Source of the DNA: Hansschlegelia beijingensis
GTDB lineage: Bacteria; Pseudomonadota; Alphaproteobacteria; Rhizobiales; Methylopilaceae
Length of the DNA stretch: 64,000 nt
Reading direction: 5' to 3'
NCBI RefSeq assembly: GCF_014196425.1
Contig: NZ_JACIDR010000006.1
Coordinates: forward strand, 1-64,000
Shown here piece after piece: positions 37,907-48,394 of this stretch. Below the pieces are notes generated by a model. The model was not told where the DNA came from. It was given only the letters and a program-made list of their open reading frames with translations, and made no database searches. The position numbers and the translations under genes are program-made. The stretch's first letter is position 1, and every line of letters starts with the position of its first letter.

Positions 37907-38266
37907 ATGCGCAGTTTGGTGGCGGCGAGCGTTCTCGCCTGCCTTATGGCGAGCTCGGCCTTCGCGGCGGAGTTCGCCGCCCGGTACGACGTCAAGGGCG
38001 AGAGCCCGGGGGGCGAGGGCTCGTACGAGGGCGTGGTCACGGTGAAGCAGACCGGCGAGGCGACCTACCAGGTGGTCTGGACGATCGGCCCGGACAAGTT
38101 CGTCGGAACCGGCATCGGGGGCCCGGAAGGCCTCGCGGTCGGCTACAAGTCCGGCTCGAACACCGGCATCGCGATCTACAGCGTCGAGAAGGGCGGCGTG
38201 GTCGAAGGCTACTGGACCTACGCCGGCGGCAAGCAGGTCGGCACGGAGACCTGGACGCCGCGCTGA
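37907..38266 (+). CDS. Small secreted protein, 119 residues
   Basis: The ATG at 37907 begins a classical signal peptide, MRSLVAASVLACLMASSAFA, with cleavage probable after AFA. The mature part is Gly- and Val-rich with alternating strands (ARYDVKGESPGGEGSYEGVV, TYQVVWTIGPDKFVGTGIGG, GIAIYSVEKGGVVEGYWTYA), suggesting a small periplasmic beta-barrel or beta-sandwich. GGGGGAAAC lies upstream as ribosome site. I recognise it as resembling unnamed exported proteins of Rhizobiales but cannot give a function. Confidence 0.75.
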   Translation: MRSLVAASVLACLMASSAFAAEFAARYDVKGESPGGEGSYEGVVTVKQTGEATYQVVWTIGPDKFVGTGIGGPEGLAVGYKSGSNTGIAIYSVEKGGVVEGYWTYAGGKQVGTETWTPR

Positions 38267-38327
38267 TCGTCCGCGCGACCTGGATCGGAGGCGGCGCCGC
38301 CCGGGGCCGCCTCCGGCTTGAACGGTC

Positions 38328-39677
38328 CTAGACCGCGCTGACGGAGTCGAAGCGGCGGCGCACGCCGTCCACCCGCCCCGCCTCGATGCGCACCGTCACC
38401 TGCACCGCGCCGTCCTCGGCGATCTTGCGGTCCATCACGTCGCCGTGCCGGTGCAGCCAGTTCTCGCCCGCGCCGTCGTCGGCCGGGATCGTCACCACCA
38501 CCGTCTCGCGCCGCGCCGACAGCCGCTCCTCGATCGCGGCGAGCAGGGCGTCCTCGCCCTCCCCGGTCAGCGCCGAGACCAGAACCGGCCGGCGCTCGGC
38601 GTCCCGGCGCGCCGCGGTGGCGGCCATGCTCGCCCGGGCGCCTTCGTCGAGCCGGTCGACCTTGTTCCAGACCTCGACCACGCGCTCGTCGGCCTGCGGA
38701 TCGATCCCGAGGTCGCGCAGCACGGTCTCCACGTCGGAGGCCTGGGCGTCCGCGTCCTCATGGCTGACGTCGCGGACATGCAGGATGACGTCGGCCTCGA
38801 TGACCTCCTCGAGCGTCGCCCGGAAGGCGGCGATCAGCTGCGTCGGCAGCTCGGAGATGAAGCCGACCGTGTCGGACAGGATCGCGTGCGCGCCATGCGG
38901 CAGGCGAATCTGGCGCAGCGTCGGGTCGAGCGTCGCGAACAGCATGTCGGCGGCCGTCACCTCGGCGCGCGTCAGCCGGTTGAACAGCGTCGACTTGCCG
39001 GCGTTGGTGTAGCCGACCAGCGCCACCACCGGATAAGGCACGCGCTTGCGCCCCGCCCGGTGCAGCCCGCGGGTGCGCCGCACCTGCTCGAGCTCGCGCT
39101 CGATCTTGAGGATGCGCTCGCCGATCACGCGGCGGTCGGCCTCGATCTGCGTCTCGCCGGGACCGCCCAGGAAGCCGAAGCCGCCGCGCTGCCGCTCCAG
39201 ATGGGTCCAGGAGCGGACCAGCCGGCTCTTCTGCCAGGTGAGATGCGCGTGCTCGACCTGCAGCACGCCCTCCTTGGTGCGCGCCCGGCGGCCGAAGATC
39301 TCCAGGATCAGCCCGGTCCGGTCGATGACCTTGGAGCCGAACTCCTTTTCGAGGTTGCGCTGCTGCACCGGGCTCAGCGCCGCGTCGATCACGACGAGCT
39401 CGACCTCTTCGGCCTTCGCGAGGTCGGCCAGCTCCGCGACCTTGCCCTTGCCGAGATAGGTCGCCGGCCGGATCTCGCTCAGCGTCACCAGCCGGCTTTC
39501 CGCCACGTCGAGGTCGATGGCCTCGGCGAGGCCGACGGCCTCCTCCAGCCGGGCGGCCGGCCCGCGCAGCGGCTCATCCGCCCGCCGCCCGGAAAGGATC
39601 GGCGTCACGACAAGAGCGCGCGTGCGCGCGTTCCGGCTGCTGTAGCCCTGCCCGTTGTGGCCCGTAGTTTCGTTCAA
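38328..39677 (-). CDS. hflX: Ribosome-associated GTPase HflX
   Basis: HflX binds and splits stalled ribosomes, notably under heat stress. The 449-residue product has the N-terminal HflX domain ([50 protein letters not shown]), the glycine-rich linker [19 protein letters not shown], and the G domain with [30 protein letters not shown] and NKVDRL. The start appears to be a TTG at 39677; no in-frame ATG exists nearby. It is 40 bases after hfq, a widely conserved pair. Confidence 0.95.
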   Translation of the reverse strand: MNETTGHNGQGYSSRNARTRALVVTPILSGRRADEPLRGPAARLEEAVGLAEAIDLDVAESRLVTLSEIRPATYLGKGKVAELADLAKAEEVELVVIDAALSPVQQRNLEKEFGSKVIDRTGLILEIFGRRARTKEGVLQVEHAHLTWQKSRLVRSWTHLERQRGGFGFLGGPGETQIEADRRVIGERILKIERELEQVRRTRGLHRAGRKRVPYPVVALVGYTNAGKSTLFNRLTRAEVTAADMLFATLDPTLRQIRLPHGAHAILSDTVGFISELPTQLIAAFRATLEEVIEADVILHVRDVSHEDADAQASDVETVLRDLGIDPQADERVVEVWNKVDRLDEGARASMAATAARRDAERRPVLVSALTGEGEDALLAAIEERLSARRETVVVTIPADDGAGENWLHRHGDVMDRKIAEDGAVQVTVRIEAGRVDGVRRRFDSVSAV

Positions 39678-39717
39678 CCGCTCACCCGCTCGCCGAAAGG
39701 GCCAACGGAAAGCGCCT

Positions 39718-39987
39718 TCAGCGTCCGCGGCCCGATCCTGCCGTCTCGGCCTCTTCCTCCGGCTCGAACAGCTGGATGGGATGGCCCGGCATCACGGTGG
39801 ATATGGCGTGCTTGTAGACAAGTTGCGAGTGGCCGTCGCGGCGCAGCAGCACGCAGAAATTGTCGAACCAGGTGACGACGCCCTGCAGCTTCACCCCGTT
39901 CACGAGAAAGATAGTGAGGGGCACCTTGTTCTTGCGGACATTGTTCAGAAAGGTGTCCTGAAGATTCTGAACGCGCTCGGCGGCCAT
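39718..39987 (-). CDS. hfq: RNA chaperone Hfq
   Basis: Hfq is a hexameric Sm-like protein that pairs small RNAs with mRNAs. The 89-residue product has [19 protein letters not shown], the Sm1 part [20 protein letters not shown] with the proximal-face residues, and the Sm2 part [16 protein letters not shown] with the conserved YKHA. The C-terminal tail is short and acidic, as usual in alphaproteobacteria. It lies between dat and hflX in the same direction. Confidence 0.97.
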   Translation of the reverse strand: MAAERVQNLQDTFLNNVRKNKVPLTIFLVNGVKLQGVVTWFDNFCVLLRRDGHSQLVYKHAISTVMPGHPIQLFEPEEEAETAGSGRGR

Positions 39988-40179
39988 GTTCTTGTTCTTT
40001 CGTTTGAGCTCAAGCGATTGCGCGAACGTATCCGGCGGCGCGAGCGGGAGCGCTGCAGTTTCTGCGCCGCGGTCTGCCCCCGGTTCTCGCGCGTCGGCGG
40101 AGGAGCACCGCGCGCGGCCTTATTAACGCCGCTGCGGGGGATTTTCGCAAGGGCGACAGGGCGACGCCGGGCTACCCCG

Positions 40180-41043
40180 TCACCTCCCGGCGCGCTCGGC
40201 GAAATCGTGGAATCGGCGCCGAAGCTCGCGGGCGACCGGGCCCGGAGCCCCGTCACCGACGGGCGCGCCGTCGATCGCGATCACCGACGTGACGATCGTC
40301 GTGGCGGCGGTGATGAAGGCCTCCCGGGCGGCCTTGGCTTCATCCACAGAAAACGCGCGCTCCTCGATCGTGAGCCCGAGCTCGCGCGCCATGTCGAACA
40401 CCGTGGCGCGGGTGACGCCGCGCAGGATGCCGGCGTCCGCGGGCCGGGTGACGATCGCTCCGGCGGCGGTGACGATCCAGGCGTTGGTCGAGCCGCCCTC
40501 GGTGACGAAGCCGTCCGCGTCCACGAACCAGGCCTCGCGGGCGCCCGCGTCCCGCGCCTGCTGCTTGGCCAGCACGTTGGGCAGCAGCCCGATCGACTTG
40601 ATGTCCACCCGCGGCCAGCGATTCTCCGGCAGGGTGATGACGGAAGCTCCCGCCGCCGCGGTCGCCTCGACCTTCGCCCTGTCCGAGGACCGGGCGGTCA
40701 CGACCAGCGCCGGCGCCACGCTCTCGGGCGGGAAGTAGTGGTCGCGCCGGGCCACGCCGCGCGTGACCTGCAGATAGACGATCCCGTCCCTCACACGGTT
40801 GCGCCTGATCGTCTCGCGCAGCACCACCTTGAGGGCGGCGTCCGACATCGGCCGTCTGATCCTCAGCTCGCGCAGCGAGCGGGCGAGCCTGGCGAGATGC
40901 CGCGTCTCGTCGATCAGCGCGCCGTCGCGCACCTCGCAGACCTCATAGACGCCGTCGCCGAACTGGTAGCCGCGATCCTCGATATGCACCGCGGCTTCCG
41001 CGTGAGGGACATAGCGGCCGTTGACGTATGCTATGCGGGACAT
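40180..41043 (-). CDS. dat: D-amino-acid aminotransferase (PLP fold type IV)
   Basis: The 287-residue product belongs to class IV aminotransferases: YVNGRYVPHAEAAVHIEDRG, GYQFGDGVYEVCEV, YLQVTRGVARRDHYFP (typical of D-alanine aminotransferase), the PLP-lysine segment DIKSIGLLPNVLAKQQA, and VTEGGSTNAWIV. It interconverts D-alanine and D-glutamate for peptidoglycan or D-amino-acid use. Branched-chain or aminodeoxychorismate enzymes are relatives, but the TRGVARRDH motif favours Dat. It sits between ntrX and hfq. Confidence 0.88.
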   Translation of the reverse strand: MSRIAYVNGRYVPHAEAAVHIEDRGYQFGDGVYEVCEVRDGALIDETRHLARLARSLRELRIRRPMSDAALKVVLRETIRRNRVRDGIVYLQVTRGVARRDHYFPPESVAPALVVTARSSDRAKVEATAAAGASVITLPENRWPRVDIKSIGLLPNVLAKQQARDAGAREAWFVDADGFVTEGGSTNAWIVTAAGAIVTRPADAGILRGVTRATVFDMARELGLTIEERAFSVDEAKAAREAFITAATTIVTSVIAIDGAPVGDGAPGPVARELRRRFHDFAERAGR

Positions 41044-41187
41044 GTGCTCGATCCGCAGATAGAGAAAGGCGTGATCCCCGCCGAAGCGCAGCTGAGAGCC
41101 GGGACCGCGCTCTGGAGGAGGCGCTCTGATCGGAAGACGACCCCGGTTCTGCGCCGCTCTGCGGCCTGGCCGGGATGACGACCGCCG

Positions 41188-42552
41188 TCAGCCGATGCCG
41201 AGCGCCTTGAGCTTGCGGTGAAGCGCCGAGCGCTCCATCCCGATGAACTCGGCGGTGCGGGAGATGTTGCCGCCGAACCGGCTGATCTGGGCCAGCAGAT
41301 ACTGCCGCTCGAAGATCTCCCGCGCCTCGCGGAGCGCAAGGCCCATCAGCTGCTCGCCGCCCGCGCCCGCAGGCGTCGGCGGCACCATGGTCCCGATCTC
41401 CGACGGCAGCATGTCGGCTGTCACCACGGCGTCGGCGTCGCCGCCGGCGAGGATCATCAGCCGCTCGACATTGTTGCGAAGCTGCCGGACGTTGCCGGGC
41501 CAGTCGTGCGACTGCAGCACCGCCATGGCGTCCTCGCCGATCTTGCGCTTGGCGAGCCCCGTCGCGGCCGAGATCTGGTCGAGGAAGAAGTCGATCAGTT
41601 CGGGAATGTCCTCGCGCCGCTCGGCGAGCGCCGGCACCCGCACGGGCACCACCGCGAGGCGATGGAACAGATCCTCGCGGAACCGGCCCTCGGCGATCTC
41701 CTCCTCGAGGTTGCGCGACGAGGACGAGATGATCCGCACGTCGACATGCACCCGCGTCGCGCCGCCGACGCGCGCGAAGGTCTGCTCGACCAGCACGCGC
41801 AGGATGCGGTTCTGGGTCTCGCGCGGCATGTCCGCGATCTCGTCGATGAACAGCGTGCCGCCATGCGCCTCTTCCAGGGCGCCGATCTTGCGCTGGCCGT
41901 CCGCGCCCTCGACGCCGAACAGCTCCTCCTCCATCCGCTCAGGCGTGATCGCCGCGGCGTTGATCAGCACGAAGGGCCCGCTCGCCCGCGCCGAGCGGGC
42001 ATGGATCACGCGCGCCGCGAGCTCCTTGCCGGAGCCCGAGGGGCCGGCGATCAGAATGCGGCTGTTGGTCGGCGCCACGCGCTCGAGCGCGCTGCGGAGC
42101 TGGTTCATCACCGTCGAGTGGCCGATGAACCTGGTCGCCTGGCCGGAGCCGCGGCGCAGATCCTTGAGCTCGCGCTTCAGCGCGAACGACTCCAGCGCGC
42201 GCTGGGCGATCAGGACGAGGCGGTCGGCCTTGAACGGCTTCTCGATGAAGTCGTAGGCGCCGCTCTTGATGGCCGAGACCGCGGTCTCGATGTTGCCGTG
42301 GCCCGAGATCATGACGATCGGAATCTCGGGGTGATCGCGATGGATCAGATCCAGGATCTCGAGCCCGTCCAGCTTCGATCCCTGCAGCCAGATGTCCAGG
42401 AACACCAGCTGGGGCCGCCGCTTGGCGATCTCGGCCAGCGCCTCGTCGGAGTTCCGCGCGGTCCGCGTGCCGTGGCCTTCGTCCTGCAGGATGCCGGCCA
42501 CGAGTTCGCGGATGTCGGCTTCGTCGTCGACGATGAGGATGTCGGTCGCCAT
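41188..42552 (-). CDS. ntrX: Nitrogen regulation response regulator NtrX
   Basis: NtrX is the partner of NtrY. The 454-residue chain has a receiver (ILIVDDEADIRELVAGIL, phosphoacceptor Asp in LVFLDIWLQG), an AAA+ domain with Walker A LIAGPSGSGKELAARVI and Walker B GGTLFIDEIADMP, and a Fis-type helix-turn-helix (GGNISRTAEFIGMERSALHR). The loop that in sigma-54 activators reads GAFTGA is replaced here by GVEGADGQRKIG, so it is not expected to drive sigma-54. This matches what is known of alphaproteobacterial NtrX. It follows ntrY by 39 bases. Confidence 0.96.
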   Translation of the reverse strand: MATDILIVDDEADIRELVAGILQDEGHGTRTARNSDEALAEIAKRRPQLVFLDIWLQGSKLDGLEILDLIHRDHPEIPIVMISGHGNIETAVSAIKSGAYDFIEKPFKADRLVLIAQRALESFALKRELKDLRRGSGQATRFIGHSTVMNQLRSALERVAPTNSRILIAGPSGSGKELAARVIHARSARASGPFVLINAAAITPERMEEELFGVEGADGQRKIGALEEAHGGTLFIDEIADMPRETQNRILRVLVEQTFARVGGATRVHVDVRIISSSSRNLEEEIAEGRFREDLFHRLAVVPVRVPALAERREDIPELIDFFLDQISAATGLAKRKIGEDAMAVLQSHDWPGNVRQLRNNVERLMILAGGDADAVVTADMLPSEIGTMVPPTPAGAGGEQLMGLALREAREIFERQYLLAQISRFGGNISRTAEFIGMERSALHRKLKALGIG

Positions 42553-42591
42553 GAGGAGAAAGGGAGCTCCGGGTAGATTGGGCCAGAAGGA

Positions 42592-44835
42592 TCAGGCGGC
42601 CGGGGCCGCGGCGGTGGGGACGGAGGTGGACGGCCCCGAAGCCCGGGCCTGGAACCAGAGACGGACCATGGCGCCGCGGCCGCCGGAGGCCACGGCCGGC
42701 GCGTCGAGCAGCTCAACGCCGCCGCCATGCTCCTCCATGATCTTGCCGACGATCGCGAGACCGAGGCCGGTCCCCTTCTCGCGGGTCGTCATATAGGGCT
42801 CGAGCAGCCTTTGCCGATTCTCGGTCGGCAGCCCGGCGCCGTTGTCCACCACCTCGATGATCGCGAGATCGCCCTCGCGGCGGACCGAGACGTCGATCCT
42901 GCCCGGACCGCGGACCTCCTCCGGCACCGAATGGACGGATTCGGTCGCGTTCTTGACGATGTTGGTCACCGCCTGCGCGATCAGCCGGCGGTCGAACCGC
43001 GCGATCACCGGCGCGTCGGCGCCGTGCGCCTCGATCCGGATGTCCGGATAGCCGACGCGCATCATGAAGACGCCCTGCTTCACGACGTTGGCGAGGTCCT
43101 CCTCCTCGATCGTCGGCTTCGGCATGCGCGCGAAGGAGGAGAACTCGTCGACCATGCGCTTGATGTCGTCGACCTGGCGGATGATCGTGTCGGTGCACTG
43201 GTCGAAGATGTCCCGCTCCTCGACGATCACCTTGCCGTATTTGCGCCGGATGCGCTCCGCCGAGAGCTGGATCGGGGTGAGCGGGTTCTTGATCTCGTGC
43301 GCGATGCGCCGCGCGACGTCCGCCCAGGCGGAGGTGCGCTGGGCGGCGACCAGCTCGGTGATGTCGTCGAGCGTCACCACATAGCCGTGCTCGTCGGCGG
43401 TCGAGGTCTCGGTGGTGAAGCGCACGTTGAGGTTCCGCTCGCGGCCCGCCCTGAGGATCGTCACCTGGCCCTGCACCAGGCGCTGCGACCGGCCGAGCGC
43501 GGCGTCGATCAGCGGCCCGAACTCGGGCGCCGCCTCGCGCAGCGGCCGCCCCAGCAGCGTCTCCTCCGGGGCGCCGATCAGCTTCTCCGCGCTGCGGTTC
43601 ATCAGCGTCACCGCGCCGGCGGGGTCGATGCCGATGACGCCCGCGCTGACGCCGGCTAGCATCGCCTCGGTGAAGCGGCGGCGGCTGTCCATCTGCTCGG
43701 CGGCCTCGACCAGCCGGTTGCGCTGGCTTCTGAGCTCCGAGGTCATCTTGTTGAACGTCTCGGCGAGCGCCCCGAGATCGCCCTCCTGCTTCCGCGTGAT
43801 CGGCACCTGGACGTTGAGATCGCCGAAGGAGACGCGGTCGGCCGCGGTGATCAGCCGGCGGATCGGAGACACCAGCCGGTTCGCGAAGGCGAGGCCGAGC
43901 CAGATCGCGGCCAGCAGCAGGGACAGCGACACCAGCACGTAGAGCAGCGCGACCGTCGTCTGGATGTCGCGGCGCCTCAGCGTCAGCGAGCTGTATTCGG
44001 CCGAGCCCTGCTCGACGAGCTGCATGTAGCTGTTGGCGCGCGGGTCGACCGGCCGGGCCACGAACAGCACCAGGTCGTCATAGCCGGCGAGCTTCAGCAC
44101 CGCCCCTATGGCGTTCTGCTTGCCGGGCGCGAGCAGAATCGGCTCGTCGGCCGGCGCGCTCTGGACGTCGAGCTGCGGCGGCTTCGGGAAGTCGCGGCCG
44201 ATCTGGATCTTGGCGCGCTCGACCACCGTCATGTCCGGCTTCAGGAGCTGCGCCTCGGGAAGGCCGCGGATCGTCGCCTGAGCGGTGAAGAACTCGGAGA
44301 AGCGCTCGCGGTCGTTGTCGAACAGCGGACGGGCGCGATTGACGTCGCTCGCCATCGCGAGGATCTCGCCGCGGATCGAGCGGGCGTGCTCGTTGAGATA
44401 GGCGCGCGCCACGACCAGCGAGTTGTCGACGATCTCGCGCACCCGCGTCGAGAACCAGCTGTCGAAGCCCTTGTCGATGGTGATCAGCGCGAACACGGCG
44501 AGCAGCGCCGCCGGCGTCACCGCCACGATCGAGAACAGCGCCACCAGCCGGCCGTGAATCTGCGAGCCGGCCTGCCCACGCCAGCGCGCCAGCACGAAAG
44601 CGCGGATCTCCCAGAGGATGATGACCACCAGAAGCGCCGCGAATCCGCCATTGACGTAGATCGCGATCTCGCTCGCGTGCTCGGTCGGCTCGATGTCGGC
44701 GCGCCCGGTCAGCACCATGAATGTTACGAGCGCGGAGATCAGCGCCGCGATGACGCAGAGCGGCCCGAACACGCCCGGCCCGCGCCGCTCGCGCGGCCCG
44801 TTCTGCTCTGGCTGAAGGTTGGCGTCGGCGGCCAA
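42592..44835 (-). CDS. ntrY: Nitrogen regulation sensor histidine kinase NtrY
   Basis: The 747-residue membrane kinase has N-terminal membrane helices (VFGPLCVIAALISALVTFMV and others), a large periplasmic-type region, a further helix, HAMP (ANRLVSPIRRLITAADRVSF), PAS (AMLAGVSAGVIGIDPAGAVT), the His motif [20 protein letters not shown] and ATPase motifs (VTNIVKNATESV, GLGLAIVGKIMEEHGG). The start is a TTG at 44835 after GGGAG; an in-frame stop just upstream rules out an earlier ATG. NtrYX responds to nitrogen, redox or envelope conditions in different species. A perfect palindrome lies 90 bases upstream. Confidence 0.95.
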   Translation of the reverse strand: MAADANLQPEQNGPRERRGPGVFGPLCVIAALISALVTFMVLTGRADIEPTEHASEIAIYVNGGFAALLVVIILWEIRAFVLARWRGQAGSQIHGRLVALFSIVAVTPAALLAVFALITIDKGFDSWFSTRVREIVDNSLVVARAYLNEHARSIRGEILAMASDVNRARPLFDNDRERFSEFFTAQATIRGLPEAQLLKPDMTVVERAKIQIGRDFPKPPQLDVQSAPADEPILLAPGKQNAIGAVLKLAGYDDLVLFVARPVDPRANSYMQLVEQGSAEYSSLTLRRRDIQTTVALLYVLVSLSLLLAAIWLGLAFANRLVSPIRRLITAADRVSFGDLNVQVPITRKQEGDLGALAETFNKMTSELRSQRNRLVEAAEQMDSRRRFTEAMLAGVSAGVIGIDPAGAVTLMNRSAEKLIGAPEETLLGRPLREAAPEFGPLIDAALGRSQRLVQGQVTILRAGRERNLNVRFTTETSTADEHGYVVTLDDITELVAAQRTSAWADVARRIAHEIKNPLTPIQLSAERIRRKYGKVIVEERDIFDQCTDTIIRQVDDIKRMVDEFSSFARMPKPTIEEEDLANVVKQGVFMMRVGYPDIRIEAHGADAPVIARFDRRLIAQAVTNIVKNATESVHSVPEEVRGPGRIDVSVRREGDLAIIEVVDNGAGLPTENRQRLLEPYMTTREKGTGLGLAIVGKIMEEHGGGVELLDAPAVASGGRGAMVRLWFQARASGPSTSVPTAAAPAA

Positions 44836-44924
44836 ACAAGGCTCCCGGGGCGAATGCGGTCATGGCCGAGGAGCCGGCGCGACGGTGAATCGCCGCTCCC
44901 CCGATGATGCAGCCGTACCACACT

Positions 44925-44943
44925 GTTGTCGCAATGCGACAAC
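44925..44943. promoter_or_regulatory. Perfect palindrome upstream of ntrY
   Basis: GTTGTCGCA-A-TGCGACAAC is a perfect 9-bp inverted repeat about a single base. It lies in the 288-base gap between the 3' end of mipA and ntrY. No T-run is attached and the arm is only moderately GC-rich, so an operator is likelier than a terminator. The cognate regulator is unknown. Confidence 0.55.
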
Positions 44944-45123
44944 TTCTGGGCAGCCCGACGATGTTTTGACCTCGTTCCCGATCCCTGCCCTGCGCGCCGG
45001 CGCCGCGATCGGGCGCTGCGCCTCGCCAGGCGACGCGGGGAGCGCGGGCCGGAGCCTGCGCTCCCCCGTCAGGCGTGAACGTCGCCGCGCGGGGACGCGA
45101 TGACGCGACGTCGGCGCCTGATC

Positions 45124-45972
45124 TCAGTAGCGGTAGGAGACGCCGAGCCCCAGCGCGCCCGCGGTCGCCGATCCCTTCTTCACGATCGAGCTGTCCGCCG
45201 CCTCGCCGACGTAGCGGGTGACCGAGGCGCGGCCGATCACGCCCCACCGGTCGTCGAACTGGTATGCGAGGGTGAGCCCGGCGCCGACATCCGTCAGCCC
45301 GGCGTCAGGCCGGTAGCGCCGCAGGCCCGACCGGGCGGCGCCGGCGGCCGTGACGCCGAAATAGGTCCGGTTGAACGACGCGCTTCCGTAGGAGAGATCA
45401 GCGTCCACGTCGGCGCGGAACGGCCCCCAGCGCAGCGCCGCGTAGGAGACGCCGGCCTTGGCCGAGAAGCCGTCATTCTCGCCGGCCACGCCGTGCAGCG
45501 CCGTGAGACGCAGGCCGATCTCGCCCTGCCCGCGCGCGTCTCCGCCGAACCGGTAGCCGATGAAGCCGCCGGCATCGAGCGCGGAATCGAGCTTCTCCAG
45601 CCGCCGCACCGGGCCTTTGACGTCGTGGTCCCGGTCCCCGCGATACTTCAGGACGGGACCGGCGTCCCAGGGGCTGTCGCCAAGAACGTCGAGGCGCGCC
45701 TCGGGCCCCCGGACCTGAAGCTCGAAGCTGCGCCATGTGACGTTGGCGACGCCGAGCGGCGCCGCCTTGTAGCGGCTCGATCCGGCGTATTCGGGGACGA
45801 TGGCGCCGCCGAGCGCGATGAAGGCCGAGAACACGCGGTCATTCGCGGCGCCGCCGACGGCGGGCCCGGCTCCCGCCAGATCCGCCGCGGCGGCCGGGGC
45901 GGCGGACGCCAGGCCCGCGGCCATCACCGACCGCGCCGTCAGCCGCCGAAGCTGCAATGATCCTACGCCCAT
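45124..45972 (-). CDS. MipA/OmpV-family outer-membrane protein
   Basis: The 282-residue product has a signal peptide (SVMAAGLASAAPAAAADLAG) and the pattern of the MipA/OmpV family: FSAFIALGGAIVPEYAGSS, DAGPVLKYRGDRDHDVKGP, DAGGFIGYRF, FFGVT-like TYFGVTAAGAARSGLRRY, and a C-terminal beta-strand ending in aromatic GLGVSYRY. Members are outer-membrane beta-barrels or scaffolds for murein hydrolases, often induced by metals or osmotic conditions. It is divergent from the LytTR regulator gene, 138 bases away, and the two interrupt the usual ntr block. Confidence 0.85.
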   Translation of the reverse strand: MGVGSLQLRRLTARSVMAAGLASAAPAAAADLAGAGPAVGGAANDRVFSAFIALGGAIVPEYAGSSRYKAAPLGVANVTWRSFELQVRGPEARLDVLGDSPWDAGPVLKYRGDRDHDVKGPVRRLEKLDSALDAGGFIGYRFGGDARGQGEIGLRLTALHGVAGENDGFSAKAGVSYAALRWGPFRADVDADLSYGSASFNRTYFGVTAAGAARSGLRRYRPDAGLTDVGAGLTLAYQFDDRWGVIGRASVTRYVGEAADSSIVKKGSATAGALGLGVSYRY

Positions 45973-46110
45973 GCGCGCTCCCCTGAAGCCTCCGGTGGGA
46001 GGGACGCAGAGAGGAGTGCGGGCCGACGCCCCGCGGCGCGAGCGCCGCTTCGTAATTGCGCCAAAGTCTTCGCGAAGCTGACCGTTCTTGATCTCGGGGG
46101 ATCATTCGCG

Positions 46111-46932
46111 ATGCGCGAAACCGCTGCACCCTGGAACGCGTGGCTGCGGGAGCGCGCCTCCGAGGGGGCGCTGGCGCTCGGCCTCGGGCTCGGCTTCGCC
46201 TATATGGGCCCCTATCGCACCTCCGATCAGGCGTTTCTGGCGCGGCTCGGCTTCTGGGCCGGGTTGCTCGCCTGCTGGTATGTGGTCGCCTCCCTGGTCG
46301 AGCGCGCGCTGCTACGTTCGGCCGCCTATCGCGGAGCGGGCCCGTGGACCCGCGGCGTCGTCCTCGTGGCCTGCACGTCCCTGCCGATGATCCTGGCGGT
46401 GGGTCCCGCGGCGCACGCGCTGAAGGGCTGGGAGCCGAGCGTCACGGAAGTGATGGAGCTCTACCTGCAGACGGCGGTCATCGGCGCCCTGCTGGTCCTG
46501 CTCTCGAGCGCCTTCACGGCGTCGGCGGCGGCCGAGCAGGCGCCGCGCCCGGAGGTCCCGGCGCCAACGCTCGCTCCGGCGCGCGTCGCGCCCCCCGCTC
46601 AGCAGTTCGAGGGCCGGCTCATGGCGCGGCTCGCGCCGCCGCTTCGCGGGCGCCTGCTCTGCCTCGAAATGGAGGATCACTACGTGCGGGTCCACACCGA
46701 CCGCGGCTCCGCGCTGGTCCTGATGCGGCTCGGAGACGCGGTGGCGGAGACCGCGCCCGTGCGCGGCGCCCAGGTGCATCGCTCGTGGTGGGTGGCGAAC
46801 GACGCCGTCGAGGGCTTCCAGCGCACCGGCAGGACGGCGCGACTGCTGCTCAGCAACGGCGTCGCCGTCCCGGTGTCGCAGCGTCACCTCAGGACGGCGT
46901 CCGAGATGGCGGCGCGGCTCGCCGCCGACTGA
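46111..46932 (+). CDS. LytTR-domain transcriptional regulator with membrane N-terminus
   Basis: The 273-residue protein has about four N-terminal hydrophobic segments (EGALALGLGLGFAYMG, LARLGFWAGLLACWYVVASL, GVVLVACTSLPMILAVG, TAVIGALLVLLSSAFTAS), a Pro/Ala linker, and a C-terminal LytTR DNA-binding domain (GRLLCLEMEDHYVRVHT, VLMRLGDAVAETAPVRGAQV, HRSWWVANDAVEGF, VPVSQRHL). Such membrane-tethered LytTR proteins regulate neighbouring genes, so the divergent mipA is a likely target. It stops 15 bases short of the convergent ntrC stop. Confidence 0.87.
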   Translation: MRETAAPWNAWLRERASEGALALGLGLGFAYMGPYRTSDQAFLARLGFWAGLLACWYVVASLVERALLRSAAYRGAGPWTRGVVLVACTSLPMILAVGPAAHALKGWEPSVTEVMELYLQTAVIGALLVLLSSAFTASAAAEQAPRPEVPAPTLAPARVAPPAQQFEGRLMARLAPPLRGRLLCLEMEDHYVRVHTDRGSALVLMRLGDAVAETAPVRGAQVHRSWWVANDAVEGFQRTGRTARLLLSNGVAVPVSQRHLRTASEMAARLAAD

Positions 46933-46947
46933 GCCCGGCGCGGGCGC

Positions 46948-48387
<1,440 letters not shown>

Positions 48388-48394
48388 GACCGGC

